A DNA stretch of 64,000 bases from Streptomyces roseoviridis (GCF_039535235.1 NZ_BAAAWU010000001.1:4712001-4776000), one strand, 5' to 3'. Positions 48,700 to 56,790 are shown, numbered from the stretch's first letter. The notes: a model not told the origin generated them from the letters alone. Program-made: numbers and translations.

Positions 48700-50127
48700 A
48701 TGACCTCAGTGCAGGTCGACAAGCAGCACGACGGCACCGACGGGGCCGTGGACGGCGGCGAGGGCTACCAGCGTGGCCTCGGCGCCCGGCAGATCCAGAT
48801 GATCGCGATCGGCGGCGCCATCGGCACCGGCCTCTTCCTCGGCGCGGGCAAGGCCATCGCCAAGGCCGGCCCCAGCCTGATCCTCGCCTACGCCATCGCG
48901 GGCCTGGTCATCTTCTTCATCATGCGGGCCCTGGGCGAACTGCTCATGTACCGCCCCGTGTCCGGCTCCTTCTCGGAGTACGCGCGCGAGTTCATCGGCC
49001 CCTTCGCGGGCTTCGTGACCGGCTGGACGTACTGGCTCTTCTGGGTCGTCACCGGCATCACCGAGGTCACCGCCGCCGCCACCTACATGACGTACTGGTG
49101 GAACATCCCGCAGTGGATCTCCGCCCTCGTCTTCACCGTGATCCTCTACGGCGCCAACCTGATCTCCGTGAAGCTCTTCGGCGAGCTGGAGTTCTGGTTC
49201 TCCATGGTCAAGGTCACCGCCATCATCGGCATGATCCTGATCTGCGCCGGCATCCTCACCGTCGGCTTCTCCGACGCCGCCGAGACCGCCTCCGTCGCCA
49301 ACCTCTGGAACGACCGCGGCTTCTTCCCGAACGGCATCGGCAACACGCTGATGACGCTCCAGATCGTCATGTTCGCCTTCCTCGCGGTCGAGCTGGTCGG
49401 CGTCACCGCCGGCGAGTCCAAGGACCCGAAGACCGTCCTGCCCAAGGCCATCAACACCGTGCCGTGGCGCATCGCCGTCTTCTACGTCGGCGCGCTGATC
49501 ATGATCCTGTCGGTCGTGCCGTGGTCCGAGTTCAAGCCCGGCGTCTCCCCGTTCGTCGCGGCCTTCGAGAAGATGGGCCTCGGCGTCGGCGCCGCCATCG
49601 TCAACTTCGTCGTCCTGACCGCGGCCCTGTCCTCCTGCAACTCGGGCATGTACTCCACCGGCCGCATGCTGCGCGACCTCGCGCTCAACGGCCAGGGCCC
49701 GAAGGTCTTCACGCGGCTGACGAAGAACGGCACCCCGCTGCTCGGCCTGACCTTCTCCGCCGCCCTGATGCTCGTCGGCGTCTGGATCAACTACGTCGCC
49801 CCGGGCAAGGCCTTCGAGTACGTCGTCTCCTTCGCGACCATCTCCGGCATGTGGGCCTGGATCATGATCCTGGTCTGCCAGATCCGCTACCGCGCCAAGG
49901 CCGACCGCGGCGAGCTGCCCGAGTCCACCTTCAAGGCCCCGGGCGCCCCCTGGACCAGCTGGTTCGCGCTGCTCTTCATCGGCATGGTCATCGTGATGAT
50001 GGGCATCGACGAGGGCGCCCGCGTCTCGCTGTACTGCGCGCCGCTGTGGGGCCTGATCCTCGCCGTGTCCTACCTCGTGCTCAAGGCCCGCAACCCCGAG
50101 GGCGCCGCCTTCACCAAGCGGTCGTAA
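48700..50127 (+). CDS. Amino acid permease (APC superfamily, AnsP/GabP type)
   Basis: 475 residues from an ATG with GGAGAAAGG 9 bp upstream. A polar N-terminus precedes YQRGLGARQIQMIAIGGAIGTGLFLGAGKAIAKAGPSLILAYAIAGLVIFFIMRALGEL, the hallmark of the AAT family (GAIGTGLFLG unwound helix 1). Twelve helices are counted; SCNSGMYSTGRMLRDLALNGQGPKVFTRLTKNGTPLLGL is the conserved helix 8 region. It resembles asparagine, GABA or D-Ser/Ala/Gly proton symporters; substrate not resolved. The upstream Crp-like site suggests control by carbon state or development. Confidence 0.9.
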   Translation: MTSVQVDKQHDGTDGAVDGGEGYQRGLGARQIQMIAIGGAIGTGLFLGAGKAIAKAGPSLILAYAIAGLVIFFIMRALGELLMYRPVSGSFSEYAREFIGPFAGFVTGWTYWLFWVVTGITEVTAAATYMTYWWNIPQWISALVFTVILYGANLISVKLFGELEFWFSMVKVTAIIGMILICAGILTVGFSDAAETASVANLWNDRGFFPNGIGNTLMTLQIVMFAFLAVELVGVTAGESKDPKTVLPKAINTVPWRIAVFYVGALIMILSVVPWSEFKPGVSPFVAAFEKMGLGVGAAIVNFVVLTAALSSCNSGMYSTGRMLRDLALNGQGPKVFTRLTKNGTPLLGLTFSAALMLVGVWINYVAPGKAFEYVVSFATISGMWAWIMILVCQIRYRAKADRGELPESTFKAPGAPWTSWFALLFIGMVIVMMGIDEGARVSLYCAPLWGLILAVSYLVLKARNPEGAAFTKRS

Positions 50128-50155
50128 CACCCCCGACCTGCACGGTCTCAGCATC

Positions 50156-50194
50156 CGGGCCGCTTCGTACCAAGCTTCGGTACGGGGCGGCCCG
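50156..50194 (+). terminator. Imperfect terminator after the permease gene
   Basis: CGGGCCGC pairs with GCGGCCCG outside and CGTACC with GGTACG inside, loop AAGCTTC, with a small internal mismatch. It separates the permease from mec. Confidence 0.6.
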
Positions 50195-50212
50195 TCTGCT
50201 TATCCTGTCGTC

Positions 50213-50638
50213 ATGCTGACCATCACCCGGGCCCTGTACGACCAGATCGTGGAACACTCCCGCGCGGACCACCCCGACGAGGCCTGCGGCGTGGTCGCCG
50301 GTCCGGTCGGCAGCGGCCGCCCCGAGCGCTTCATCCCCATGCTGAACGCGGCGCGCTCGCCCACCTTCTACGAGTTCGACTCCGGCGACCTGCTGAAGCT
50401 CTACCGCGAGATGGACGACCGGGACGAGGAGCCCGTGATCATCTACCACTCGCACACGGCGACCGAGGCGTACCCCTCCCGTACGGACATCTCCTACGCC
50501 AACGAGCCGCAGGCCCACTACGTCCTCGTCTCCACCGCCGACACCGACGGCGCCGGCCCCTTCCAGTTCCGCTCCTACACGATCGTCGACGGCGTCGTGG
50601 AGGAGGAAGAGGTCCGGATCGTCGAGGCGTACGAGTGA
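50213..50638 (+). CDS. mec: JAMM metalloprotease Mec (CysO-cysteine/CysO-tail hydrolase)
   Basis: 141 residues. The JAMM (MPN+) zinc site is complete: Glu23, His79-x-His81 in YHSHTATEAYPSRTD, Ser89 and Asp92. In mycobacteria Mec+ releases cysteine from the CysO-cysteine adduct, and a related JAMM protease in Amycolatopsis trims extra residues after the Gly-Gly of CysO; here CysO (54026) ends GGMV, so both reactions may be needed. The normal neighbours cysO-cysM lie 3.4 kb downstream, separated by the B12 importer. TATCCT at 50201-50206 lies 6 bp before the ATG, so the mRNA is probably leaderless. Confidence 0.92.
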   Translation: MLTITRALYDQIVEHSRADHPDEACGVVAGPVGSGRPERFIPMLNAARSPTFYEFDSGDLLKLYREMDDRDEEPVIIYHSHTATEAYPSRTDISYANEPQAHYVLVSTADTDGAGPFQFRSYTIVDGVVEEEEVRIVEAYE

Positions 50639-50693
50639 ACGACCCGTCCGCGTGAACGGCCCCGCGCGCGTGCGACACTGAGCGCGACCAACG

Positions 50694-50787
50694 GGCGGCA
50701 GGACCCAGGAAGCCGGTGCGAATCCGGCGCGGTCCCGCCACTGTGACCGCCCCCTCGGGGGCGCGAGCCAGGAACTGACCTGCCGCC
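50694..50787 (+). promoter_or_regulatory. Cobalamin riboswitch
   Basis: The conserved B12-box elements are present in order: an outer stem GCGGCAGG (50695-50702) with CCTGCCGC (50779-50786), AGCCGGTGCGAATCCGGC, GCGGTCCCGCCACTGTGA, and GCGAGCCAGGA. The ribosome site AGGAGG of the binding-protein gene (50823-50828) can pair through GAGGC with GCCTC at the 3' edge of the outer stem, and CGGGGA-TCCCCG (50801-50820) forms a further hairpin. So control is probably translational, shutting off the importer when cobalamin is abundant. Confidence 0.95.
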
Positions 50788-50836
50788 TCTCACCACCGAC
50801 CGGGGACGAGGAAATCCCCGTCAGGAGGCAACCGCC

Positions 50837-51817
50837 ATGTCCTGGCGCCGCACGGTGCTGCCCGCCGCCGCACTGCTGCCCCTGCTCGCCGCCTGCTCCG
50901 CACCGGCCGCCGAGCAGCCCACCGCGAAGCCCGCCCCCGGCTTCCCGTACACCGTCACCAACTGCGGCGTGACGACCACCTACCAGGCCCCGCCGAAGCG
51001 CGCGGTGACCATGAACCAGCACGTCACCGAGATCATGCTCGCCCTCGGCCTGCACACGTCCCTGGCGGGCACCGCCTACCTGGACGACGCGGTCCTGCCC
51101 GCCTACAAGAAGGCGTACGACTCCGTCCCCGTCCTCGCCAAGGAGTACCCCTCCAAGGAGGCACTCCTCGCCGCGAATCCCGACTTCGTCTACGGCGGCT
51201 ACTCCACCGCCTTCGACGCCAAGGCCGGCCGCGGCCGCGACGACCTCGAGCGCTCCGGCATCGCCACCCGCCTCAACACCGAGTACTGCCCCTCCGGCAC
51301 CCCCTCCTTCGACGACCTCTACCGCGAGGTCACCGAGGTCGGCCGCACCTTCGGCGTGCCCGACCGCGCCGAACGCTGGACCCGCGAGGCCCGCGCCCGC
51401 CTCGCCGCCACCGACAAGCGCCTGACGGGCACCCCGCCCGTCTCCGTCTTCGTCTACGACAGCGGCGACAAGACCGCCTTCACCGCCGGCGGCAAGGGCA
51501 TCGGCAACGAGCTGATCACCCGCGCCGGCGGCCGCAACGTCTTCGCCGACCTCGACAAGCCCTTCGGCGACGCCGGCTGGGAACAGGTCGTCGCCCGCAA
51601 GCCCGACGTCATCCTCATCTACGACTACGGCTCCACCACCGTCGAGCAGAAGAAGCGGCGCCTCCTCGACGACCCCGCCCTGCGCGAGGTCCCCGCCGTG
51701 AAGAACCGCCGCTTCGCCGTCCTGCCGCTGTCCGACACCGTCCTCGGCGTCCGGGTCCCGGCGGCCGTCGACAAGCTGGCCGCCCAGCTGCACCCGGCCG
51801 CCGCCTCCGCCCCGTGA
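50837..51817 (+). CDS. btuF: Cobalamin-type ABC importer, lipoprotein binding protein
   Basis: 326 residues with AGGAGG 8 bp upstream. Lipoprotein signal WRRTVLPAAALLPLLAACS (Cys about 20). The mature part is a helical-backbone class III periplasmic-binding protein: PPKRAVTMNQHVTEIMLALGLHTSLAGTAYLDD, ALLAANPDFVYGGYSTAF, and GGRNVFADLDKPFGDAGWEQVVARKPDVILIYDYG. By sequence alone it could bind siderophores, but the riboswitch just ahead indicates cobalamin or cobinamide. First gene of three with GTGA overlaps. Confidence 0.85.
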   Translation: MSWRRTVLPAAALLPLLAACSAPAAEQPTAKPAPGFPYTVTNCGVTTTYQAPPKRAVTMNQHVTEIMLALGLHTSLAGTAYLDDAVLPAYKKAYDSVPVLAKEYPSKEALLAANPDFVYGGYSTAFDAKAGRGRDDLERSGIATRLNTEYCPSGTPSFDDLYREVTEVGRTFGVPDRAERWTREARARLAATDKRLTGTPPVSVFVYDSGDKTAFTAGGKGIGNELITRAGGRNVFADLDKPFGDAGWEQVVARKPDVILIYDYGSTTVEQKKRRLLDDPALREVPAVKNRRFAVLPLSDTVLGVRVPAAVDKLAAQLHPAAASAP

Positions 51818-52845
51818 AGCGCGCCGCGACGGGCCGCGTCCGCCACCCCGCCGTCGTCGCCGGACTGCTGGTGGCGCTCGCCGCGGCCGTCCTGGCCTCG
51901 CTGGCGCTCGGCTCCGTCCGCATCCCGCCCGGCCAGGTGCTCGACGCCCTGACCGGCCGGGCCGGACCCTCGCCGTACCGGACCATCGTCCTGGACGTCC
52001 GGCTGCCGCGGGTGCTGCTCGGCGCGGTCGTCGGCGCCGGACTCGCCGTCGTCGGCGCCGTCCTGCAGGCCCTGGTCCGCAACCGGCTCGCCGACCCCTT
52101 CCTGCTCGGGATCTCCTCCGGCGCCTCCGCCGGGGCGGTCCTCGTCCTGGTCGTCGGCGTCGGCGGCGGCGTCACCACCACCCTCGCCCTGCCCGCCGGT
52201 GCCTTCGCCGGCGCCCTGCTCGCCCTCGTCCTCGTCTACGCCCTGGCCCGCCGCGGCGGCACCATGACCGGCGCCCGCCTGGTCCTCGCCGGCGTGGCCG
52301 TCTCCTACATCCTGTCCGCCCTGACCACCCTGCTCCTGGTCGTCGCCGGGCGGCCCGAGCAGTTCCAGGAGGCCCTGTTCTGGTCCCTCGGCGGCCTCGG
52401 CAGCGCCCGCTGGGACAGCCTCCTGCTGCCCGTGACGGCCGTCGCCGCGGGCACCGCCCTGCTGATCGCCCTCGCCCGGCCGCTCGACCTGCTCCTCGTC
52501 GGCGAGGAGGACGCCGTCGTCCTCGGCCTGGACGCGGCCCGCTTCCGCGCCGCCGTCTTCGTCCTCGCCTCCCTGGTCACCGCCGTCCTGGTCGCGGCCA
52601 GCGGCGCCGTCGGCTTCGTCGGCCTGATGGTCCCGCACGCCGCCCGCATGGCCGTCGGCGCCCCCCACCGCCGCCTCCTGCCGGTCACCGCCCTCGGCGG
52701 GGCGCTCGCCCTGGTCCTGGCCGACCTCGCCGCCCGTACCGTCGCCCCGCCCCAGGACATCCCCGTCGGGGTCCTCACCGCCCTGACCGGCGGCCCGTTC
52801 CTCCTGTGGCTGATGCGCCGCCGCCCCGAAGGAGCGACGGCGTGA
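51814..52845 (+). CDS. btuC: Cobalamin-type ABC importer, permease (FecCD/BtuC family)
   Basis: 343 residues from a GTG overlapping the btuF stop. About ten membrane helices: VAGLLVALAAAVLASLALGSVRIPPGQVLDAL, then DVRLPRVLLGAVVGAGLAVVGAVLQALVRNRLADPFLLGISSGASAGAVLVL, which is the BtuC coupling and pore region, and GAVGFVGLMVPHAARMAVGAPHRRLLPVTALGGALALVLADLAARTV. It forms a homodimeric channel. Overlaps btuD by 4 bp. Confidence 0.93.
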   Translation: MKRAATGRVRHPAVVAGLLVALAAAVLASLALGSVRIPPGQVLDALTGRAGPSPYRTIVLDVRLPRVLLGAVVGAGLAVVGAVLQALVRNRLADPFLLGISSGASAGAVLVLVVGVGGGVTTTLALPAGAFAGALLALVLVYALARRGGTMTGARLVLAGVAVSYILSALTTLLLVVAGRPEQFQEALFWSLGGLGSARWDSLLLPVTAVAAGTALLIALARPLDLLLVGEEDAVVLGLDAARFRAAVFVLASLVTAVLVAASGAVGFVGLMVPHAARMAVGAPHRRLLPVTALGGALALVLADLAARTVAPPQDIPVGVLTALTGGPFLLWLMRRRPEGATA

Positions 52846-53705
52846 CGCCCCGCCCGGTCGAGAACGGTGACCCCGCGCGCCCCCGCCCGGTCGAGAACGG
52901 TGACCCGGCGCGCCGCCGCCCGCCCGAACTGCGCGTCGAGCGGCTCGGTTACGAGGACCGGCTGCACGCGGCCGACCTCGTGGTGCGGCCCGGCGAGACC
53001 GTCGGCCTCGTCGGCCCCAACGGCAGCGGCAAGAGCACCCTGCTGCGCTGCGTCTACGGCACCCTCGCCCCCACCACCGGCCGCGCCCTGCTCGACGGCG
53101 AGGACCTCCAGGCGATCGGACCCCGGGCGCGGGCCCGGCGGGTGGCCACCGTGCCGCAGGAGAACACCGCCGAGTTCGAGCTCACCGTCCGCGAACTCGT
53201 CGCCCTCGGCCGCTCCCCGCACAAGCGCTTCTGGGAGGGCGACACCGCCCGGGACCGTGCCCTCGCCGACCGGGCCCTGGCCCGGGTCGGCCTCGCCGGC
53301 CTCGCCGGCCGCCCCTTCCCCGACCTCTCCGGCGGCGAACGGCAGCGCGCCCTCGTCGCCCGCGCCCTCGTCCAGGACCCGGCCCTGCTCGTCCTCGACG
53401 AGCCCACCAACCACCTGGACATCCGCTACCAGCTGGAAACCCTCGCCCTCGTCCGCGACGTGGGCACCACCAACCTCCTCGCGCTGCACGACCTCACCCT
53501 CGCCGCGGCCCACTGCGACCGCCTCTACGTCCTCAAGGAGGGACGAGTGGTCGCCGAAGGGCCGCCCGCGGACGTGCTCACCCCGGCCCTGCTCCACGCC
53601 GTATACGGCGTGGAAGCCGAGGTCATCCCGCATCCGCGCACCGGAACCCCGCTCGTCGTCTATCTGCCCCGTCCGCGCCTCGAGCGAGATCTGTCCGTCA
53701 TGTGA
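52842..53705 (+). CDS. btuD: Cobalamin-type ABC importer, ATPase
   Basis: 287 residues from a GTG with AAGGAG 7 bp upstream. It begins with a duplicated 11-residue segment (RPVENGDPARP twice, from a 33-bp DNA repeat at 52851-52913), not part of the ABC fold. The ATPase has Walker A GPNGSGKST, Q-loop in ATVPQENTAEFE, signature LSGGERQRALVARAL, Walker B ALLVLDEPTNHLD and the H-loop in LLALHDLTLA. It energises the BtuC channel in the membrane. Confidence 0.92.
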   Translation: MTPRPVENGDPARPRPVENGDPARRRPPELRVERLGYEDRLHAADLVVRPGETVGLVGPNGSGKSTLLRCVYGTLAPTTGRALLDGEDLQAIGPRARARRVATVPQENTAEFELTVRELVALGRSPHKRFWEGDTARDRALADRALARVGLAGLAGRPFPDLSGGERQRALVARALVQDPALLVLDEPTNHLDIRYQLETLALVRDVGTTNLLALHDLTLAAAHCDRLYVLKEGRVVAEGPPADVLTPALLHAVYGVEAEVIPHPRTGTPLVVYLPRPRLERDLSVM

Positions 53706-53749
53706 GATCACATTCCGGAACCCGGACCGGGAATCGATACGATGACCGC

Positions 53750-53923
53750 ATGGTTTCCCACGACGTGAGCGAAGAGGCGCCGGGCACACCCCTGCCCGCC
53801 GCGTCCGCCGGCGCTCACTCCGCCTCCGCGCTCCTCGGAGCCTTCGGAGGCGGAGCGGCGCGGCTGCACGTCGACCTGTGCCGCCTCGCCAGCGCGATGT
53901 GTCCGCCGCGCGCTGCTCGCTGA
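53750..53923 (+). CDS. Cys-containing leader peptide upstream of cysO-cysM
   Basis: 57 residues from an ATG placed 6 bp after TACGAT (53738-53743), thus probably leaderless. MVSHDVSEEAPGTP and the end RLHVDLCRLASAMCPPRAAR match the streptomycete putative leader peptide type (RLHVDLCRxxSAxC), which sits before sulfur and cysteine genes and is thought to sense cysteinyl-tRNA through its Cys codons. Here the middle has an Ala/Ser/Gly insertion (SAGAHSASALLGAFGGGA), longer than usual. cysO starts 102 bp later. No classic terminator pair was recognised in between, so the mechanism is open. Confidence 0.65.
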   Translation: MVSHDVSEEAPGTPLPAASAGAHSASALLGAFGGGAARLHVDLCRLASAMCPPRAAR

Positions 53924-54025
53924 ACGACCGGCTCGAGCGCACCTCCAGCACGACCCCCTTCCCGCGCGGGGGCCCCAGCCGCGCGCCCACCACGTCACTC
54001 CGCCCTTCCGACAGGAGCCCACGTC

Positions 54026-54304
54026 ATGGCCATCGAGGTCCGCATCCCGACCATCCTCCGCACCTACACCGACGGCGCCAAGGCCGTCGAGGGCAGCGGT
54101 GAGACCCTCGCCGAGCTCTTCGCCGACCTGGAGTCCCGCCACGCCGGGATCGAGGCCCGCATCGTCGACGGCGACAAGCTCCGCCGCTTCGTCAACGTCT
54201 ACCTGAACGACGAGGACGTCCGCTTCCTCGACGGCATCGACACCAAGCTCGCCGACGGTGACAACGTCACGATCCTGCCGGCCGTGGCCGGCGGCATGGT
54301 CTGA
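54026..54304 (+). CDS. cysO: Sulfur carrier protein CysO
   Basis: 92 residues from an ATG with AGGAG 8 bp upstream. A ubiquitin-like ThiS/MoaD fold: MAIEVRIPTILRTYTDGAKAVEGSGETLAELFADLESRHAGIEARI, RRFVNVYLNDEDVRFLDGIDTKLADGDNVTILPAVAGGMV. The functional C-terminus is the Gly89-Gly90 pair, which must be thiocarboxylated to give sulfur to CysM. Two residues (Met91-Val92) follow, unlike mycobacterial CysO which I recall ending at Gly-Gly, so the protein must be trimmed first, most likely by the JAMM protease Mec. cysM starts 5 bp after its stop. Confidence 0.95.
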   Translation: MAIEVRIPTILRTYTDGAKAVEGSGETLAELFADLESRHAGIEARIVDGDKLRRFVNVYLNDEDVRFLDGIDTKLADGDNVTILPAVAGGMV

Positions 54305-54309
54305 TCCAC

Positions 54310-55260
54310 ATGCGTTACGACTCCCCGCTGGCGGCGGTCGGCAACACGCCGCTGGTCCGGCTGCCGCGGCTCTCCCCGTCGGACGACGTCCGCATCTGGG
54401 CCAAGCTGGAGGACCGCAACCCCACCGGCTCGGTCAAGGACCGCCCCGCGCTCCACATGATCGAGCAGGCCGAGAAGGACGGCCGGCTCACCCCCGGCTG
54501 CACCATCCTCGAACCCACCAGCGGCAACACCGGCATCTCCCTCGCCATGGCGGCCAAGCTCAAGGGCTACCGCATCGTCTGCGTCATGCCGGAGAACACC
54601 AGCGAGGAGCGCCGGCAGCTGCTCACCATGTGGGGCGCCGAGATCATCTCGTCCCCCGCGGCGGGCGGCTCCAACACGGCCGTACGGGTCGCCAAGGAGC
54701 TCGCCGGACAGCACCCGGACTGGGTCATGCTCTACCAGTACGGCAACCCGGACAACGCGGGCGCCCACTACGCCACCACCGGCCCCGAGATCCTCGCCGA
54801 CCTGCCCTCGATCACCCACTTCGTCGCCGGACTCGGCACCACCGGCACCCTCATGGGCGTCGGCCGCTACCTGCGCGAACACAAGCCCGATGTGAAGGTC
54901 GTCGCCGCGGAGCCCCGCTACGACGACCTGGTCTACGGCCTGCGCAACCTCGACGAGGGCTTCGTCCCCGAGCTGTACGACGCCTCCGTCCTCACCACCC
55001 GCTTCTCGGTCGGCTCGGCCGACGCCGTCACCCGCACCCGCGAACTCCTCCAGCAGGAGGGCATCTTCGCGGGCGTCTCCACCGGCGCGGCCCTGCACGC
55101 CGCCATCGGCGTCGGCAGGAAGGCCCTCAAGGCGGGCGAGAGCGCCGACATCGTCTTCCTCGTCGCCGACGGCGGCTGGAAGTACCTGTCCACCGGCCTC
55201 TACACCGCGGCCACCACGGAAGAGGCCATCGCGACGGTCCAGGACCAGCTCTGGGCCTGA
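54310..55260 (+). CDS. cysM: Cysteine synthase CysM (O-phosphoserine type)
   Basis: 316 residues. PLP-dependent fold with Lys43 in NPTGSVKDRPALHMIEQAEKDGRL and the phosphate loop GLGTTGTLMGVGRYLREHKP; EPTSGNTGISLAMAAKLKGY is the substrate loop. Homologues paired with CysO use O-phosphoserine and thiocarboxylated CysO instead of sulfide. Directly coupled to cysO (5-bp gap) and controlled with it, probably through the Cys leader peptide. Convergent with the PemK-like gene, with 15 bp between stops. Confidence 0.95.
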   Translation: MRYDSPLAAVGNTPLVRLPRLSPSDDVRIWAKLEDRNPTGSVKDRPALHMIEQAEKDGRLTPGCTILEPTSGNTGISLAMAAKLKGYRIVCVMPENTSEERRQLLTMWGAEIISSPAAGGSNTAVRVAKELAGQHPDWVMLYQYGNPDNAGAHYATTGPEILADLPSITHFVAGLGTTGTLMGVGRYLREHKPDVKVVAAEPRYDDLVYGLRNLDEGFVPELYDASVLTTRFSVGSADAVTRTRELLQQEGIFAGVSTGAALHAAIGVGRKALKAGESADIVFLVADGGWKYLSTGLYTAATTEEAIATVQDQLWA

Positions 55261-55275
55261 GCCCCCCGCCGCACG

Positions 55276-55761
55276 TCAGCGCGCCAGATGGCGGACCTGG
55301 TCCCACACCACCGGGTCCGCCGTCCCCACCCTCCGGCGGAACTCCCACACCGGCACGTCCCGCAGCTCGTCCGTCTCCAGGAAGCTCGGACGCCCCTGGG
55401 CATCGCCCACCGCGCCCGGCGGCAGCGCGATCACCCCCGGCCGCTCGTCGTGGTACCTGCTGGTGATCTTGGCGACCAGCGCACGGTCCCCGCGCAGCGC
55501 GAGGACCAGGCACGGCCGGTCCTTCGAGCCCGGCCCGTCCTCGTACGGCACGTCCGCCCACCAGATCTCCCCGGCCCGCGGCAGCCGCTCCGGCATCCGC
55601 CCCGCAGCCCGGCCCCGCGGAGCCTGACGCACCGGCGGCCGCCCCGGCGGACGGGTCCGCCCGGCCGGACGGCGCCCCGAGCGGCGCCATCCGTCGGCGA
55701 GCGCCACCACCAGCGCGAGCACCACCACCGCGATCAGCGCGGGCCACCACGACGTGTCCAT
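55276..55761 (-). CDS. Membrane-anchored PemK/MazF-family protein
   Basis: 161 residues from an ATG. One membrane helix at 6-24 (WPALIAVVVLALVVALADGW), then a basic Arg/Pro-rich linker, then the PemK/MazF-like barrel from about 62: LPRAGEIWWADVPYEDGPGSKDRPCLVLALRGDRALVAKITSRYHDERPGVIALPPG. Classical MazF toxins are soluble and come with a small antitoxin gene; none is adjacent here. So it may be a domesticated, membrane-tethered RNase or a non-toxic relative. It is found in this place in other streptomycetes as far as I recall. Confidence 0.8.
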   Translation of the reverse strand: MDTSWWPALIAVVVLALVVALADGWRRSGRRPAGRTRPPGRPPVRQAPRGRAAGRMPERLPRAGEIWWADVPYEDGPGSKDRPCLVLALRGDRALVAKITSRYHDERPGVIALPPGAVGDAQGRPSFLETDELRDVPVWEFRRRVGTADPVVWDQVRHLAR

Positions 55762-55961
55762 ACCTCAAGACCGTACCGTCGCGCCCGCCACTCGGCCGGG
55801 ACGCCCCGCCATCCATCCGAACCGGTGACAGAGCCCGTGAGTTCGCCCACAACGGGCCGCCACGGAGGAGCGACAGGCGGCCACGCACCGTACGCTCGAC
55901 CCACCGCACGACCTCCCCTCTCAGCGCGCTTTCCGCACCCGTCCACGGAGGTTCACGCTCC

Positions 55962-56714
55962 ATGAAGCTCACCGTCGTCGGCTGCTCCGGGTCGTTCCCG
56001 TCCGCGGAATCGGCCTGTTCGAGCTACCTGGTAGAGGCCGACGGCTTCCGGCTGCTCCTCGACATGGGCAACGGCGCCCTCGGCGAGCTGCAGCGCCACA
56101 TCGGTCTGTACGACCTCGACGCGATCTTCCTCAGCCATCTGCACGCCGACCACTGCATCGACATGTGCGGCTACTTCGTGGCCCGGTACTACCGCCACGA
56201 GGGGGGCCGCTGCGACGCGATCCCGGTCTTCGCCCCCGAGGGCGCGGAACAGCGGCTGACCACGGCGTACGCGGACACGCCGTCGCCGACGTCGATGAGC
56301 GAGGTCTTCGGCTTCCAGACGCTGAAGTCCGGCACCTTCGAGGTGGGGCCGTTCACCGTCCGTACGGAGAAGGTCTGCCATCCGGTGGAGGCGTACGGCA
56401 TCCGGATCGAGCACGCCGGCCGCACGCTCACCTATTCGGGTGACACCGGCGTCTGCGACGCCCTCGACGAGCTGGCGCGCGGCGCGGACCTCTTCCTCTG
56501 CGAGGCGTCCTTCACCCACGGCAAGGAGGACGTCCCCGACCTCCACCTCAACGGCCGCGAGGCCGGCGCCCACGCCGCCCGCGCCGGCGTGCGCCGTCTG
56601 GTGCTGACCCACATCCCGCCGTGGACGGACGGCGAGCGGAACCTGGCGGACGCCCGCGAGGTGTTCACGGGGCCGGCGGAGCTGGCGTACGCCGGCGCGG
56701 TCTACGAGGTCTGA
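55962..56714 (+). CDS. MBL-fold metallo-hydrolase (RNase Z-like/cAMP phosphodiesterase-like)
   Basis: 250 residues with GGAGG upstream. Metallo-beta-lactamase fold: MKLTVVGCSGSFPSAESACSSYLVEADGFRLLLDMGNGALG, the zinc motif H59-x-H61-x-D63-H64 in LSHLHADHCIDM, LTYSGDTGVCDALDELARGADLFLCEASF and LTHIPPWTD. The pattern is close to tRNase Z and class II phosphodiesterases but lacks the tRNase Z exosite arm. Substrate unknown. Divergent from the PemK-like gene and ended by a perfect palindromic terminator. Confidence 0.87.
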   Translation: MKLTVVGCSGSFPSAESACSSYLVEADGFRLLLDMGNGALGELQRHIGLYDLDAIFLSHLHADHCIDMCGYFVARYYRHEGGRCDAIPVFAPEGAEQRLTTAYADTPSPTSMSEVFGFQTLKSGTFEVGPFTVRTEKVCHPVEAYGIRIEHAGRTLTYSGDTGVCDALDELARGADLFLCEASFTHGKEDVPDLHLNGREAGAHAARAGVRRLVLTHIPPWTDGERNLADAREVFTGPAELAYAGAVYEV

Positions 56715-56735
56715 GCCGTACGGACCCGCCGACGG

Positions 56736-56771
56736 CCAGGGGCCCGGAACCGTACGGTTCCGGGCCCCTGG
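56736..56771. terminator. Bidirectional terminator between MBL gene and nagE2
   Basis: A perfect 36-bp palindrome (arms 56736-56753 and 56754-56771, centred on CGTACG) lies between convergent genes. In RNA the central bases form the loop. Confidence 0.8.
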
Positions 56772-56790
56772 TGCGTGCGGGGGGCGAGGC

